Below, in pieces: positions 24,681-33,092 of a stretch of DNA of 64,000 bases. The notes under the pieces were generated by a model that was given only the letters and a program-made list of their open reading frames with translations, did not search any database and had not been told where the DNA came from. This stretch comes from JAXHMB01 sp034521755 (GTDB lineage: Bacteria; Bacteroidota; Rhodothermia; Balneolales; Balneolaceae): positions 1 to 64,000 of the forward strand of contig JAXHMB010000004.1 of the NCBI GenBank assembly GCA_034521755.1. Reading direction: 5' to 3'. Made by a program: the position numbers and the translations under genes. Positions within the stretch are counted from its first letter, which is position 1, and every line of letters begins with the position of its first letter.

Positions 24681-25769
24681 ATGACTCAACAAGCTTTAAA
24701 ACAAAAGCCAAAATCTGTATCTGAACAAAAAACAATCCACTTATTTATTGCCGGCACCGGGGCAGTAGGCGGAACACTTGTCAACCAGCTTACAGAACTG
24801 AATGCGGCATTTAATTTTTGTATTATTGGCGGCTGTAATTCTAAGACCTTCTTTATCGATAAATTTGGTGCAAGTCCGGATGAAGCACTTCAAAAAATTT
24901 ACCAGGGTCATTCTACTAATTGGGATATAATTCTCAAACAGCTCACAATACAATCCGTAAAAAGACCGATTTTTGTAGACGCTACCGGAAGTGAGGAAGT
25001 GGCACGGCTATATCCCAAAATACTGAACGCGGGATTTAGTATCATCACCCCAAGTAAATTGGCTAATACCTTTGATCAATCCTATTATGACCTGCTTCGA
25101 CAAATAACAGCGGAACAAGGAGTCCATTTCAAATATGAAACAACCGTTGGTGCCGGACTTCCCATTATTTCTACGCTTAATAATCTCATGGAAAGCGGTG
25201 ACACTATTACAGAAGTCAGCGGTGTGGTATCGGGCACCATGACCTACCTTTTTAATGAGCTGGAAAAAGGAATTCCATTCAGTGAAGCTATCGTAAAGGC
25301 GCGTGAATTAGGTTATGCCGAACCAGATCCCCGGGATGACCTTTCAGGCGAAGATGTGGCTCGCAAATTTATAACAATCGCTCGCGAACTTGATATACCT
25401 GTAGAGCGCAGCCAGCTTAATGTTGAATCACTGATTCCCAACGAACTCTCAGACGTAAATCGTGAAACCTTTTTGGAAAAGCTTACAGAAATAGACTCTT
25501 ATTGGCAGAACAAAATAGCCCGGGCCCATAAAAAAGAGCATACTCTTCGGTACACGGGTAAGCTTGTAAACAAAAATATAACTATAGGCATAGAATCTGT
25601 TCCTGTTGATTCTCCTTTAGGTAAGCTGAGCGGTACAGATAATCTGCTACAAATTTTTAGCAAGCGCTACAGTAAAACCCCAATAGTTATTCAGGGACCC
25701 GGTGCAGGTAAAGAAGTTACCGCGGCGGGTGTATTTTTTGACATTTTAGAAGTGGCAAAACGGCTTTAA
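24681..25769 (+). CDS. Homoserine dehydrogenase
   Basis: 362 aa. NAD(P) fold start IAGTGAVGGTLVNQL, substrate region VSGTMTYLFNELEKG and EPDPRDDLSGEDVARK. There is no ACT regulatory domain and no aspartate kinase fused, so it resembles the dehydrogenase half of ThrA. Reduces aspartate semialdehyde to homoserine, the substrate of metX. It ends the four-gene riboswitch operon, 9 bp after metX. Confidence 0.92.
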   Translation: MTQQALKQKPKSVSEQKTIHLFIAGTGAVGGTLVNQLTELNAAFNFCIIGGCNSKTFFIDKFGASPDEALQKIYQGHSTNWDIILKQLTIQSVKRPIFVDATGSEEVARLYPKILNAGFSIITPSKLANTFDQSYYDLLRQITAEQGVHFKYETTVGAGLPIISTLNNLMESGDTITEVSGVVSGTMTYLFNELEKGIPFSEAIVKARELGYAEPDPRDDLSGEDVARKFITIARELDIPVERSQLNVESLIPNELSDVNRETFLEKLTEIDSYWQNKIARAHKKEHTLRYTGKLVNKNITIGIESVPVDSPLGKLSGTDNLLQIFSKRYSKTPIVIQGPGAGKEVTAAGVFFDILEVAKRL

Positions 25770-26069
25770 TAATTCAGATAATATTGAGCTTATAATAAAC
25801 TTTCTTTATATAAATGGATTTGAACCTGCTAAACTAGCTCTCCCAGGCCTAAAACCAAACACTTTTTTAGAAACCTTTAATCAAGGTTAGATAGCTTTCA
25901 CATTCAAGCATCTTTCGGGAAGAGTCTACATATTGGAATCAGCGACAATTAGTAGTAGAGATTTCATTTAGCGAGTGGCTATAACATACATCCCCCGATA
26001 GGATGACGGCCTCGGACATTGAGTTGTCCGGGGCTTTTTAAACCTCTTACTTAACAAAAGACAATCATT
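25770..26069 (+). ncRNA. Leader-like RNA ending in an intrinsic terminator, before a 38-aa ORF
   Basis: No protein gene. The stretch contains a perfect hairpin AACCTT-TAATC-AAGGTT (about 25878-25895), a TCTT-TCGGG-AAGA hairpin, and ATCCCCCGATA (25990-26000). A long terminator stem follows at 26009. A weak -7-like box (TGGATTTG, one mismatch) lies near 25818. With only about 30 nt between the terminator and the next ORF, this could be a riboswitch-like leader or an independent sRNA. Confidence 0.3.
26009..26040 (+). terminator. Intrinsic terminator (possible leader terminator)
   Basis: GCCTCGGACA / TGTCCGGGGC stem (10 pairs, one G-U) with a 6-nt loop and a T-run. It ends 30 nt before the ATG of the 38-aa ORF. 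Confidence 0.88.
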
Positions 26070-26186
26070 ATGGAAAAAGAAGAAAATCTGATTATTCTAA
26101 AAGACGAGCTAAAAACTATTTGTGAAGGACTGGCTGCTCAAATGAATCAAATTGAAAATACAGCTACAACAGAGAGTAAAGATTAA
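26070..26186 (+). CDS. Small 38-aa acidic protein (unrecognised)
   Basis: ATG 26070 to TAA 26186 encodes MEKEENLIILKDELKTICEG, then LAAQMNQIENTATTESKD: one amphipathic helix with a single Cys. It is boxed between two intrinsic terminators (26009 and 26211), which is why it is likely to be a real transcribed unit even though it is short. No homologue is recognised. Confidence 0.5.
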   Translation: MEKEENLIILKDELKTICEGLAAQMNQIENTATTESKD

Positions 26187-26210
26187 ATTCCAAGAGACTC
26201 TATAAAATAG

Positions 26211-26240
26211 AAAGCCGGTGTTTTTACACCGGCTTTTTTT
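26211..26240 (+). terminator. Intrinsic terminator of the 38-aa ORF
   Basis: AAAGCCGGTGT / ACACCGGCTTTTTTT hairpin, 25 bp after the ORF stop. Confidence 0.92.
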
Positions 26241-26409
26241 ATTGCACCGATATCCCACACTTTTTACCACTTCCTCCCCACATTAATGTAAATCATATCT
26301 CAAATGCCATAAATAGGGCGCAAAACTATATTAAAGCCACTTTCTAACCTCTAGCTTCCAGCCTCCAGCACCCAGAAAAAAATTTTATTCAGCTTTTTAC
26401 ACAATTCCC

Positions 26410-26439
26410 TTGACATATTACACCCCTTTGGGGTACATT
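26410..26439 (+). promoter_or_regulatory. Likely promoter of the dcw cluster
   Basis: TTGACA (26410-26415) is a consensus -35; TACATT (26434-26439) is a fair -10 with an 18-bp spacer. It overlaps the edge of the MraZ operator, fitting repression. The region 26241-26409 before it shows nothing recognisable. Confidence 0.55.
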
Positions 26440-26440
26440 G

Positions 26441-26465
26441 TGGGTTGAAGTGGGAGAATGTGGGA
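26441..26465 (+). promoter_or_regulatory. MraZ operator: three TGGG repeats at 10-bp spacing
   Basis: TGGG starts at exactly 26441, 26451 and 26461, i.e. TGGG repeats separated by 6 nt. This matches the MraZ-binding signature known in Escherichia coli and Mycoplasma (three TGGGN boxes with 5-nt spacers) and lies 56 bp before mraZ. Autoregulation of the dcw cluster is therefore expected. Confidence 0.88.
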
Positions 26466-26520
26466 ATTCTTGATCCGCTTTCAATATCGATAACAAATAC
26501 TGAATTCTGGGGAATTCTAT

Positions 26521-26988
26521 ATGCCTAGTTTTAAAGGCCAATACGAACACAGCGTAGATAACAAAGGACGCGTTAGCTTCCCGGCCAAACTACGTAAAAG
26601 TCTCAACCCCCAGGCCCAGGAACGTTTCACTATTCTACGTGGACTTGAACCCTGCCTTTATTTGTATCCAGAAAATGAATGGCAGAAGGTAGAGGATCAG
26701 CTTTCCCAAATCAACAGTTTTACCAAAGAGGGGCGTACTGTAAAACGTAATTTTCTTCGTTTTGCAGAAGATCTCTCTTTAGATAATCAGAACCGTGTAG
26801 CTCTCCCTTCGCAACTTATGGAATGGGCCGACATTGATGGCAAAGCCATTTTTATCGGCAGCGGCGAACGCATTGAAGTGTGGTCGCCGAGTAAGCTCGA
26901 TGAAGTCGATTCCGGACTCAGCTTTGAATCGTATCAAGAACTTTTTGAGCGCGTGATGGGTGACCATGATAGAAATGACCAAACATGA
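26521..26988 (+). CDS. mraZ: Transcriptional regulator MraZ
   Basis: 155 aa with two AbrB-like halves, each bearing the family motif (KGRVSFPAKLR at ~17 and NRVALPSQLMEW at ~90; the family pattern is DxxGRxxLPxxLR). First gene of the dcw cluster and regulator of it through the operator at 26441-26465. Start ATG 26521. Overlaps rsmH by about 29 nt. Confidence 0.95.
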   Translation: MPSFKGQYEHSVDNKGRVSFPAKLRKSLNPQAQERFTILRGLEPCLYLYPENEWQKVEDQLSQINSFTKEGRTVKRNFLRFAEDLSLDNQNRVALPSQLMEWADIDGKAIFIGSGERIEVWSPSKLDEVDSGLSFESYQELFERVMGDHDRNDQT

Positions 26989-27916
26989 AACAGATTATAA
27001 GCACGTACCGGTACTGCTTCAGGAATCCGTAGAACAGCTTATTACGGATTCCGGCGGTATCTATGTAGATGGCACGCTAGGCGGCGGTGGCCACTCCATG
27101 GAAATTCTATCTCAATTAAATAATAAAGGGCAGCTCATCGGTATCGATCAGGATGATGAAGCTCTTGCCGCCGCACGTAAAAGAATTGGAACTGATCCAC
27201 GGTTTAGTTCCATCAAAGGCAATTTCGGGTACCTCTCCAGGTTATTACCCCCAGAAATCCACGGGGAGGTATCCGGAATCCTTTTAGATCTTGGCGTTTC
27301 AACCCACCAAATTTCCCAAGGCGAACGAGGTTTTAGCTTCCAGGAAGACGGACCGCTTGATATGCGTATGAGCAATCTCCGTGGCGTCACTGCATATCAG
27401 GTAGTCAATGACTACTCCTATGAAGAGCTGCGCGATGTCATCTTTCACTATGGCGAAGAGCGGATGAGCCGACAAATTGCCCGTGCTATTCTGGATGCCC
27501 GTCCCATCGAAACTACCGGTGAACTTCGTAAAGTAGTTGAGTCTGTAGTAAAAGGGCAGCATCAAATTAAAAGTGTAGCCCGGGTATTTCAGGGCATCCG
27601 TATTGAAGTGAACCGTGAGCTGGATATGCTGCGCAACGTACTGGAAGAATCATTAAAGGTACTTAAAATTGGCGGGCGCATTGTTGCTATCTCTTATCAT
27701 TCTCTGGAAGATCGAATTGTAAAACGGTTTTTCAAGGCCGGAAACCATGAAGGTAAAATCGAGAAAGATTTTTACGGTAATGATTTATCTCCTATCGAAT
27801 CACTAAGCGGTGGTATCATAACACCCGGTAAAAAAGAAATTGAACGCAATTCCGCAGCCCGAAGCGCCAAAATGCGTGTTGCCGAAAAAACAGATGAACC
27901 GGAGGTGCAAACATGA
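26960..27916 (+). CDS. rsmH: 16S rRNA (cytosine-1402-N4) methyltransferase
   Basis: 318 aa, normal length. Methylates C1402 of 16S rRNA in the P site. The start region HVPVLLQESVEQL, SAM motif YVDGTLGGGGHSMEIL and the C-terminal SYHSLEDRIVKRFF are diagnostic. GTG at 26960 or ATG at 26966 are the start choices; both lie inside mraZ, so translation is coupled. Confidence 0.95.
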   Translation: MTMIEMTKHETDYKHVPVLLQESVEQLITDSGGIYVDGTLGGGGHSMEILSQLNNKGQLIGIDQDDEALAAARKRIGTDPRFSSIKGNFGYLSRLLPPEIHGEVSGILLDLGVSTHQISQGERGFSFQEDGPLDMRMSNLRGVTAYQVVNDYSYEELRDVIFHYGEERMSRQIARAILDARPIETTGELRKVVESVVKGQHQIKSVARVFQGIRIEVNRELDMLRNVLEESLKVLKIGGRIVAISYHSLEDRIVKRFFKAGNHEGKIEKDFYGNDLSPIESLSGGIITPGKKEIERNSAARSAKMRVAEKTDEPEVQT

Positions 27917-28335
27917 TTGTAAAGTCTCCGCTTAAGAAAAAGAAAACGAAAAGAAATGTGCGCAAGGCTCCCTCTGAAAGATCAAACGGGAGCACCAAAA
28001 GCTTCACCAACGGCAGCACAAATCATGGAAAAAGAAAATCAAGCTCAAAGAAAAAGAGTTCTTTTTCAGGCCTAAAACCATGGAAAATCATTCTTGGTGC
28101 TTTTATAGTTGGTGCTATTGGAGTGCTTTATCTAAGTCATGTTTTTGCTACACAGAAATTACTGCGTGAAGTGAACCAGTTGGAGCGTGAGTATAATCAA
28201 GCAAAGCGTACAAACGACGACTACCGGCTTATATATGATCGCATGATTGGTCCGGCAGAAATTTATGGAAAAGCCAAAGATCAGGGATTTATCAATGGTG
28301 GTCCGGCAGAAAAAGTGATTGAGGTGGAGCAATGA
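27913..28335 (+). CDS. ftsL: FtsL-like cell division protein
   Basis: 140 aa. A strongly basic low-complexity cytoplasmic tail of ~60 residues, one membrane helix (IILGAFIVGAIGVLYLSHVF) and then a coiled coil (LREVNQLEREYNQAKRTNDD). This topology and the place between rsmH and ftsI fit FtsL; sequence identity within this family is always weak. ATGA overlap with rsmH and a four-base overlap with ftsI. Confidence 0.8.
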   Translation: MIVKSPLKKKKTKRNVRKAPSERSNGSTKSFTNGSTNHGKRKSSSKKKSSFSGLKPWKIILGAFIVGAIGVLYLSHVFATQKLLREVNQLEREYNQAKRTNDDYRLIYDRMIGPAEIYGKAKDQGFINGGPAEKVIEVEQ

Positions 28336-30479
28336 AAGAACGCACTGCCATATTGAGCCGTATGTTTATGGTATTTGGGCTGATGGTACTCATCCCCTGC
28401 GCTATCGTCCTGCAGCTGCTGCGTGTTAATTTTATTGAAGGTGATGAACTGCGCCAGCTTTGGAGCGATCAGGCTATAGATTATATTTCTATCCCTGCCC
28501 AGCGCGGTAATATCTACGATGCCGATGGGAGCCTTCTTGTCACAAACTCAATAGCATACAAAGTAGCTATTGACCCCAGATTTAATGGGCTCACACGCGA
28601 TGAAGTTAAAGAGTTGAGCTCAACATTAGCTTCTTTTACAAATAAAAATAGCAACCATTACCTCAATAAGATTGACCGGGCACCCAACCGGTCTCGATAT
28701 GTAGTGCTTGAAGAAAGTATTAACACCGAAGCTTTTGAAGCCATCCGGGCACTGGATAACAATGCAGTAATTCTAGAAGAGGATTACCAGCGGCGCTACA
28801 GTTTTGGCTCACTTGCCGCCCATGCTCTTGGATTTGTAAACCACAACCTGGATGGGATGATAGGGCTGGAAAAAGAATATGATAAAAAATTAAAAGGAAC
28901 CGATGGAGTACAGCAGGTGCGGCGCGATCGAAGCGGGCGTATTTTTGCCTATGTTGGCGCTCCCCGCAAACAACCAAGACAAGGCTACTCGCTGCATACT
29001 ACCATTGATTCACATATCCAGGCTATCCTGGAAGAAGAGCTTAAAGCCGGGATCGACCGGACGAAATCCAACTACGGTTCAGCTATTGTAATAGATCCTA
29101 GGACAGGAGCTATTAAAGCGATGGCTAATTATCCCACATTCGACCCCAATAAGCCTGCCTCCTCAGAACAAGAGAACCGCAGGAACTTTGTGATTTCGGA
29201 CATGATCGAACCCGGCTCAACTTTTAAACTGGTCACCGCCATCACGGCTGTTGAACAGGATAAAGTCTCATTTGATGAAAAATTTGAGACCCCCGAAGAT
29301 GGCAAACAACTAATCTACGGACAGATGATGCGCGATCACGATCCGCTTGGAACTATGAGCTTCTCGGAAGTGATCAGCAAATCATCAAATATTGCCACCG
29401 CTGAAATTGCTATGCGCCTTGGCAAAAATACCTTTTATCAATATGCGCGGAACCTGGGCTTTGGCACTCCTACCAATGTAGATCTGCCCAATGAAGAAGA
29501 CGGGCGGCTTCAAAAGCCATACGAATGGAGCCAGGTAACACTTCCCTGGATGGCTATTGGCTATGAAGTGCAAACAACACCTATTCAGATCGCGCAAGCG
29601 TATGCAGCTTTTGCTAATGATGGAGCAATGATGCGGCCTTATTTAGTAGAAAAAATAACAGATGCACAGGACCATACTATTTCTGAACACCATCCTGTGA
29701 AAGTTCGACAGATTGCACAAAAATCAACTCTGGAGAAGCTGTATCCTGTTTTCAAGGATGTTGTTTCTGATTCTGGCACAGCAGAATGGGCACAAGTAAA
29801 AGGATTGCAAATTGCAGGGAAAACGGGTACGGCTCAAAAGGTTATTGATGGGCAATATCGGTATAAATATAGAGCATCTTTTGTCGGCTTCTTCCCTGCT
29901 GACAATCCCAAATACGTTTGCCTGGTGATCCTGGATGAACCAAAAACAAGTATCTACGGAGGCTATACAGCCGGACCCATTTTCAAAAATACCGCCAAGC
30001 GTATTGCGGGCCTCGACAATGAAATTGAAAAACAAATTATAGAAAACGACACAGAACAAACACACTGGGCTTATGCTCCGAAAGTAAAAGATCGCAGTAT
30101 TGATGAAGCAAAATCAATATTGAACAAGCAGCGCCTTGCCTTCAGTACTGCAGGCTCTGGAAACTGGGTAGTTGATCAGAACCCAAAGCCAGGATCTGAG
30201 TTAACACCCGGAGATGAAATTACTCTGCAATTGTCAAACAAAGTTGCGGTCATTGATACTACAGAAATTCCCGATGGCTATTCCATCATCCCCAATTTGG
30301 GCGGTATGAGCATGCGAAAGGCATCGCTTTTAATTAACAGCCGTGGCTTTGAAGCAAAACTGATCGGCTCGGGTACCATTTTCACACAGTTCCCTCGGGC
30401 GGGCGACATGATGAAGAAAGGAAGAACAATTACCGTCCGTGGCAAAGCAAAATCTTTAGAAACCATAGCAGGTGAATAA
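28332..30479 (+). CDS. ftsI: Division transpeptidase PBP3/FtsI with PASTA domains
   Basis: 715 aa. One N-terminal membrane helix, PBP dimer region, then the transpeptidase with S-x-x-K in EPGSTFKLVTA (~295), SxN in SKSSNIATAE and K-T-G in AGKTGTAQ. Two C-terminal PASTA modules follow (from KVKDRSIDEAKSILNKQRLA and from IPNLGGMSMRKASLLINSRG), as in Bacteroidota and Gram-positive PBPs but not in E. coli. Crosslinks septal peptidoglycan in the periplasm together with FtsW. Confidence 0.95.
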   Translation: MKERTAILSRMFMVFGLMVLIPCAIVLQLLRVNFIEGDELRQLWSDQAIDYISIPAQRGNIYDADGSLLVTNSIAYKVAIDPRFNGLTRDEVKELSSTLASFTNKNSNHYLNKIDRAPNRSRYVVLEESINTEAFEAIRALDNNAVILEEDYQRRYSFGSLAAHALGFVNHNLDGMIGLEKEYDKKLKGTDGVQQVRRDRSGRIFAYVGAPRKQPRQGYSLHTTIDSHIQAILEEELKAGIDRTKSNYGSAIVIDPRTGAIKAMANYPTFDPNKPASSEQENRRNFVISDMIEPGSTFKLVTAITAVEQDKVSFDEKFETPEDGKQLIYGQMMRDHDPLGTMSFSEVISKSSNIATAEIAMRLGKNTFYQYARNLGFGTPTNVDLPNEEDGRLQKPYEWSQVTLPWMAIGYEVQTTPIQIAQAYAAFANDGAMMRPYLVEKITDAQDHTISEHHPVKVRQIAQKSTLEKLYPVFKDVVSDSGTAEWAQVKGLQIAGKTGTAQKVIDGQYRYKYRASFVGFFPADNPKYVCLVILDEPKTSIYGGYTAGPIFKNTAKRIAGLDNEIEKQIIENDTEQTHWAYAPKVKDRSIDEAKSILNKQRLAFSTAGSGNWVVDQNPKPGSELTPGDEITLQLSNKVAVIDTTEIPDGYSIIPNLGGMSMRKASLLINSRGFEAKLIGSGTIFTQFPRAGDMMKKGRTITVRGKAKSLETIAGE

Positions 30480-30482
30480 TAC

Positions 30483-31956
30483 GTGACTTACAACGAACTT
30501 ATAACATTGTGTAAACCGCTGGATATCTCCGGACCGGAGCCTGCAGAGATCGGTGCGCTTACACAAGATTCACGTAATGTCACTGAGGGATCAGTCTTTG
30601 TAGCTGTAAAAGGCTTTGAGGTTGACGGACACATGTTTATCAATAATGCTATCTCCAAAGGAGCCTCTGTTATTATCTGTGAAGAATCATACTACTCAGA
30701 TGAAGAAGTTTGCATTATTGAGGTGGCCGACACCCGATCGTTAATTGGTCCGCTGGCCCAGGCTTTCCAGGGATATCCTGCAAAAGAATTAAAGATTGTA
30801 GGTATTACAGGCACAAATGGGAAAACAACCGTTGCTACGCTCACTTATCAGTTGCTGATGGAAATGGGGGGTGCCAGACCTTCCCTTTTGGGAACAGTAG
30901 CTAAACGTATTGAAGACAATGTACTCGATAGCCTGCTAACTACTGCTGATCCTATTGAACTTGCAGAGGATATGCGCAAAATGGTAGACGCACGTTCCAC
31001 ACATTTAATTATGGAGGTGTCTTCCCATGCCCTCGACCAAGAGCGTGAATGGCATTAACTTCCAGGTAGCAGCTTTTACAAATTTGAGTCACGATCACCT
31101 GGACTATCATAATACCTTCAAAGAATATGCTACGGCCAAGAAAAAATTGTTTGATCGGCTTGATAATGATGCTTGTGCTGTAATTAATGCAGATGACGAG
31201 CAAGCAAAATACATAGCACTCGACTGCACAGCCCGAACAATTGACTTCAGTCTAAGCCGAGACATCACGTATCCTGTAAACTTGGTTTCTAACACTTCAG
31301 AAGGGTTGATTATAGAAATTGACGGCGTCACTTTCGAAACTTCTCTGGTTGGCACCTTCAATGCATATAACGTTACGCAGGCTGTCCTCATATGCAAAGT
31401 ACTGGGATATGAATTTACAACTATTGCCCGTGCACTAAAGTCGGCAACTGGGGCAGCAGGACGACTAGAACGCGTATCAGTTGATAACAATGATAACCTT
31501 CCACAGGTCTTTGTGGATTATGCCCACACACCCGATGCGCTCAAAAATGTATTACAAACACTTTCAGAAATTAAAGGAACCAACCAAAAGCTGATGGTTG
31601 TATTTGGTTGTGGCGGCGACCGGGATAAGACCAAACGCCCCAAAATGGCTGCAATTGCTGAAGAGTGGGCCGATAAAATTATCGTGACCTCCGACAATCC
31701 GCGCAGCGAAGACCCCGAAGCCATTATTGATGAAATCATGCAAGGCTTTAAAGAAACAGGCAACGTTCAAAAAGTTACAAATCGGCAAAAAGCTATTGAA
31801 GAAGCCATTGCCGGTGCAGATGAGCATGCAATTATCCTCATTGCCGGGAAAGGACACGAAACATACCAGGAAATTAATGGCAAGCGGCACGATTTTGATG
31901 ACCGTGAAGTAGCACAACAAGCACTCTCTAACCAAAAAGGCGGAGAGGTGAACTGA
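30483..31956 (+). CDS. murE: UDP-MurNAc-tripeptide synthetase, frameshifted in this sequence
   Basis: Adds meso-diaminopimelate to UDP-MurNAc-L-Ala-D-Glu in the cytoplasm. The N-terminal frame (GTG 30483) contains the ATP loop GITGTNGKTTVAT and reads to SSHALDQERE before a stop at 31058; the other frame resumes with VNGINFQVAAFTNLSHDHLD and runs to 31956, carrying the DAP-specific DNPR motif (TSDNPRSEDP). At 31040-31058 the sequence CGTGAATGGC fits loss of one GT unit from CGTGTGAATGGC, which would restore one ~490-aa protein. As the gene is essential and all neighbours are intact, a sequence error is most likely. Stop overlaps the mraY start (TGATG). Confidence 0.9.
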
Positions 31957-33092
31957 TGCTATACGAACTTATTTACTGGCTGGAACAAAATTATCAACCG
32001 CCCGGATTCGGTGCGTTTGAATTTATCACTACCCGAAGTGCCGTTGCTGCAGCTATGGCACTGTTTATCAGCATTCTAATAGGTGGTCGTATCATCCGAT
32101 GGCTGGAAAAAATGCAGCTGCGCGAAGTTATTCGTGATGACATTGGCCTCGACACACACTTAGGCAAGGCTCATACTCCAACTATGGGCGGTATTATTAT
32201 TCTGTTGGCCGTGCTTATTCCAGCCTTACTGTGGATGAAAATGGACAGCATCTATACATGGATGATTATACTCGTCACACTCATCCTGGGCATTGTAGGT
32301 TTTGTGGATGACTATATAAAAGTTGTGAAAAAAAATAAATCTGGCTTGAGTGGCCGGTTTAAGCTGGCCGGACAAATTACTGTTGGATTGGCACTTGGTG
32401 CCGTACTCTACTTCTGGCCAGAATTCCAGGAGTTTAACACACTCTCAACAGTTCCTTTTTTGAAAAATGTAAACATTAATTATGCCGTGTTGGGTGATGC
32501 CCTGGGCTGGGTTATCTACATCCCACTGGTCGTTTTTGTGATTACAGCTACCAGTAATGCTACCAATCTTACAGATGGGTTGGACGGACTGGCTTCAGGT
32601 ACTTCAGCCATTGCAGGACTTATTCTCGGAATTTTTGCTTACGTCTCTGGCAACACCAATTACTCAGAGTATTTAAGCATCATGTATCTGCCGGGGGCGG
32701 GAGAGCTGACAATCTTCTGCTCTGCCCTGGTCGGCGGCTGTATGGGCTTCTTATGGTATAACACACACCCTGCTTCTGTATTTATGGGTGATACCGGCTC
32801 GCTGGCACTCGGCGGTGCCTTTGGTGCCATTGCATTGATGATTCACAAAGAATTATTACTGCCCATTATATGTGGGATATTCTTTTTTGAAACACTTTCA
32901 GTGATTATTCAGACTACCTATTTCAAATACACCAAAAGAAAATATGGTGAGGGGAAGCGAGTGTTTTTGATGAGTCCCATCCACCATCACTTTGAAAAAC
33001 GGGGATGGCCTGAACCCAAGATTGTAGTTCGCTTCTGGATTATTGCTGTACTGTTTGGAATTCTAGGACTCTTAACCCTTAAGCTGCGATGA
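31956..33092 (+). CDS. mraY: Phospho-MurNAc-pentapeptide transferase
   Basis: 378 aa with about ten membrane helices. Makes lipid I on the inner membrane. Diagnostic segments: THLGKAHTPTMGGIIILLAV, FVDDYIKVVKKNKSGLSGRF, ATNLTDGLDGLA and VFMGDTGSLALGG (catalytic Asp residues), and the C-terminal SPIHHHFEKRGWPE. Overlaps murE by one base. Confidence 0.97.
   Translation: MLYELIYWLEQNYQPPGFGAFEFITTRSAVAAAMALFISILIGGRIIRWLEKMQLREVIRDDIGLDTHLGKAHTPTMGGIIILLAVLIPALLWMKMDSIYTWMIILVTLILGIVGFVDDYIKVVKKNKSGLSGRFKLAGQITVGLALGAVLYFWPEFQEFNTLSTVPFLKNVNINYAVLGDALGWVIYIPLVVFVITATSNATNLTDGLDGLASGTSAIAGLILGIFAYVSGNTNYSEYLSIMYLPGAGELTIFCSALVGGCMGFLWYNTHPASVFMGDTGSLALGGAFGAIALMIHKELLLPIICGIFFFETLSVIIQTTYFKYTKRKYGEGKRVFLMSPIHHHFEKRGWPEPKIVVRFWIIAVLFGILGLLTLKLR

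Noticed and set aside
31027..31058. Programmed ribosomal frameshift in murE
   Set aside because: No slippery heptamer or stimulator structure is apparent; a lost GT unit explains the break more simply.
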